A DNA stretch of 64,000 bases from Nannocystis punicea. GTDB lineage: Bacteria; Myxococcota_A; Polyangia; Nannocystales; Nannocystaceae. Every line of letters begins with the position of its first letter. The stretch's first letter is position 1. This document shows, piece by piece, positions 62,542 to 64,000 of the stretch. The DNA is taken from assembly GCF_026965555.1 (NCBI RefSeq), contig NZ_CP114040.1, forward strand, positions 9,522,001-9,586,000, given 5' to 3'. The translations under genes and the position numbers were made by a program. The notes beneath the pieces were generated by a model. It was not told where the DNA came from. It did no database searches and saw only the letters and a program-made list of their open reading frames with translations.

Positions 62542-63894
62542 ATGCAGCTGCATCGTCGTTCCTTCCTCGGCCTGCTCGCCGGCGGGGTGGCCGCCGGCGC
62601 TGCTGCCACGGACGTCTCGGCCGCCCCCTATCGCCCGCCTCTGCGCAATGGCGCCGGCGTCGTCGACTGGTCGGCGGTGCGCGGCGAGTTCGCGCTCGAC
62701 CCCGCGTGGATTCACCTCAGCAGCTTCTTCCTCGTCTCGCACCCGCGACCCGTGCGCGAGGCGATCGAGGCCTGGCGGCGGCGCCTCGACGCCGACCCGC
62801 TCCTGCTCGAGTCCGCCTTGCTCGACCCCACGGCCGATCATCACCCGATCGAGCGGGTCAAGGCCGCCCTCGCCGGCTACCTCGGCGGGCGCGCCGAGGA
62901 CCTCGCCCTCGTGCCGAATACCACCACCGGCCTCGCCCTCGTCTACAACGGCCTGTCCCTGCGCCCGGGCCAGGAGGTGCTGACCACCGAGCACGACCAT
63001 TATTCGCACCACGAATCGATCCGCCGGGCCGTCGACAAGACCGGCGCCGGCCTGCGATTCATCGCCCTGCACGACATGCCGCGCGGCTCCTCGCACACCT
63101 CGGCCGCCGAGCTCGTCGATCGGCTCGAGCGGCAGATCCGGCCCGAGACGCGCGCCGTCGGCCTCACGTGGGTCCACTCCTCCACCGGCCTCAAGCTGCC
63201 GATCGCCGACATGGCCCAGGTCGTCGAGCGCGCCAACGCCGGCCGCGCCGCCGCCGATCGCTGCCTGCTCGTCGTCGACGGCGTGCACGGAGTCGGCGCT
63301 CAGGACGTCGACGCCGCCGCTCTCGGCGCCGACTTCCTCGTCGCCGGCGCCCACAAGTGGCTGCTCGCCCCGCGGGGCACCGGCTTCATCGCCGGCCGCG
63401 CCGAATCGTGGCCCGAGCTGCGCCCCACGGTCCCCAGCTTCGACTTCTCCGATCGATCGATCTGGGACGCGTGGATCCGCCGCACCGGCACCCCGCCGAC
63501 CCGCGCCTCGCACGTCTCGCCCGGCGGCTTCATCGCCTTCGAGCACCTGTTCTCCGTGCCCGACGCGATCACCTTTCATCACCAGCTCGGCCGCGAGAAC
63601 ATCGCCGCGCGGATCGCCGAGCTCAACCAGATCTTCCGCACCGAGCTGGCCAGGGTGCCCGGCGTCGTCGTCCACACCCCGCAGGACCCCTCGCTCGCCG
63701 CCGGCATCGTCGCCTTCGAGGTCGCCGGCCTCGAGCCCGACGAAGTCGTCGCCCGCCTGCACGAGCGCAAGATCCTCGCCACCAGCAGCCCCTACGCAGT
63801 CCCTTTCGTGCGCGTCGCCGCCGGCGTCATGACCTCTCACGAAGACGTCGACGCCGCCCTCGCGGCGATCCACGCCATCGCCACCGCGGCGTGA
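62542..63894 (+). CDS. Tat-exported class V aminotransferase-like protein
   Basis: The 450-residue product has a twin-Arg signal (HRRSFLGLLAGG, RR at 5-6) with cleavage near DVSAA. The body is a PLP-dependent class V aminotransferase: VPNTTTGLALVYNGL, EHDHYSHHESIRRAV, LVVDGVHGVGAQDV and the PLP Lys272 in VAGAHKWLLAPRGTGF. This resembles isopenicillin N epimerase/cysteine desulfurase-like proteins. Export of a PLP enzyme is consistent with the Tat system, which carries folded cofactor proteins. Substrate unknown. Confidence 0.9.
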   Translation: MQLHRRSFLGLLAGGVAAGAAATDVSAAPYRPPLRNGAGVVDWSAVRGEFALDPAWIHLSSFFLVSHPRPVREAIEAWRRRLDADPLLLESALLDPTADHHPIERVKAALAGYLGGRAEDLALVPNTTTGLALVYNGLSLRPGQEVLTTEHDHYSHHESIRRAVDKTGAGLRFIALHDMPRGSSHTSAAELVDRLERQIRPETRAVGLTWVHSSTGLKLPIADMAQVVERANAGRAAADRCLLVVDGVHGVGAQDVDAAALGADFLVAGAHKWLLAPRGTGFIAGRAESWPELRPTVPSFDFSDRSIWDAWIRRTGTPPTRASHVSPGGFIAFEHLFSVPDAITFHHQLGRENIAARIAELNQIFRTELARVPGVVVHTPQDPSLAAGIVAFEVAGLEPDEVVARLHERKILATSSPYAVPFVRVAAGVMTSHEDVDAALAAIHAIATAA

Positions 63895-64000
63895 CCGCGA
63901 CCGCACCATCACGCCCGCGGAGGCGGAGGATTCGTCGCACTCCGGCGCCGCCCGAGCGAGACTGTCACGATCGCGCGAGCCCGCGAACGAAGCCGCGCAT

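Overview
The window is very GC-rich, densely coded on both strands, and full of lipoproteins with a Cys right after the signal peptide followed by a low-complexity Ser/Thr/Asp/Gly linker. Two of them carry the Myxococcus-type Cys-rich repeat (CGDG...CDDG...DGC...C), one carries a fibro-slime domain, and several are FG-GAP, SBBP-like or VWA-like surface proteins. This points to a myxobacterium, most likely the Nannocystaceae side of the order. That placement is inference from gene style; there is no rRNA or tRNA here.

Layout. 1-5.6 kb: the tail of an unknown protein, a PhoX-type lipoprotein with a collagen-like linker, a di-heme c-type cytochrome-like protein and a convergent histone-deacetylase-family hydrolase. 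5.7-9.8 kb: a VWA-like lipoprotein, a small divergent lipoprotein, an ArsR/SRPBCC pair with a perfect operator palindrome, and an EF-hand/NuiA-like protein. 10.4-16.5 kb: fibro-slime lipoprotein, two unknown proteins, a pectinacetylesterase-like lipoprotein and a beta-propeller lipoprotein. 16.8-27.2 kb: epimerase plus AraC regulator, DUF2127 membrane protein, Tat-type amine oxidase, YugP-like metallopeptidase, PLD-family protein, a degenerate metallopeptidase-like lipoprotein, an arrestin-fold protein and an unknown exported protein.

27.9-34.1 kb is a tightly overlapping type VI secretion cargo operon: VgrG, a PAAR-amidohydrolase fusion (predicted effector), an unknown 352-residue protein, and an FHA-DUF4123 chaperone-like protein. 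35.6-41.6 kb holds an oxidoreductase/TetR divergent pair with visible operators, a GH43/PA14 lipoprotein, and a decayed region of TetR C-terminal fragments around an amidohydrolase gene. 41.6-44.4 kb is a second translationally coupled three-gene module that looks T6SS-related. 44.7-54 kb is again mostly lipoproteins (including a 1035-residue FG-GAP protein), a lipase-like hydrolase and a SIMPL protein. 54.5-56.5 kb is an Ada/AlkA plus Ogt alkylation-repair pair. 57-64 kb: GST, a small membrane protein, a three-gene operon headed by a WD40-BRCT-pentapeptide fusion, and a Tat-exported class V aminotransferase.

One signal cuts across all regions: a dispersed palindrome, TGTCC-N4-GGACA (often CATGTCC-N4-GGACATG), present at least 13 times in strict form plus looser forms. 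The arms are constant, the spacer is almost always exactly 4 nt, and the spacer sequence varies. It sits mostly between genes, often between convergent ones, but also inside at least one gene in strict form and several in looser form. Four intergenic tandem-repeat arrays (units of about 85, 92, 208 and 66-73 bp) are a second unexplained layer. All functions are predictions from reading the sequence; no database search was run.
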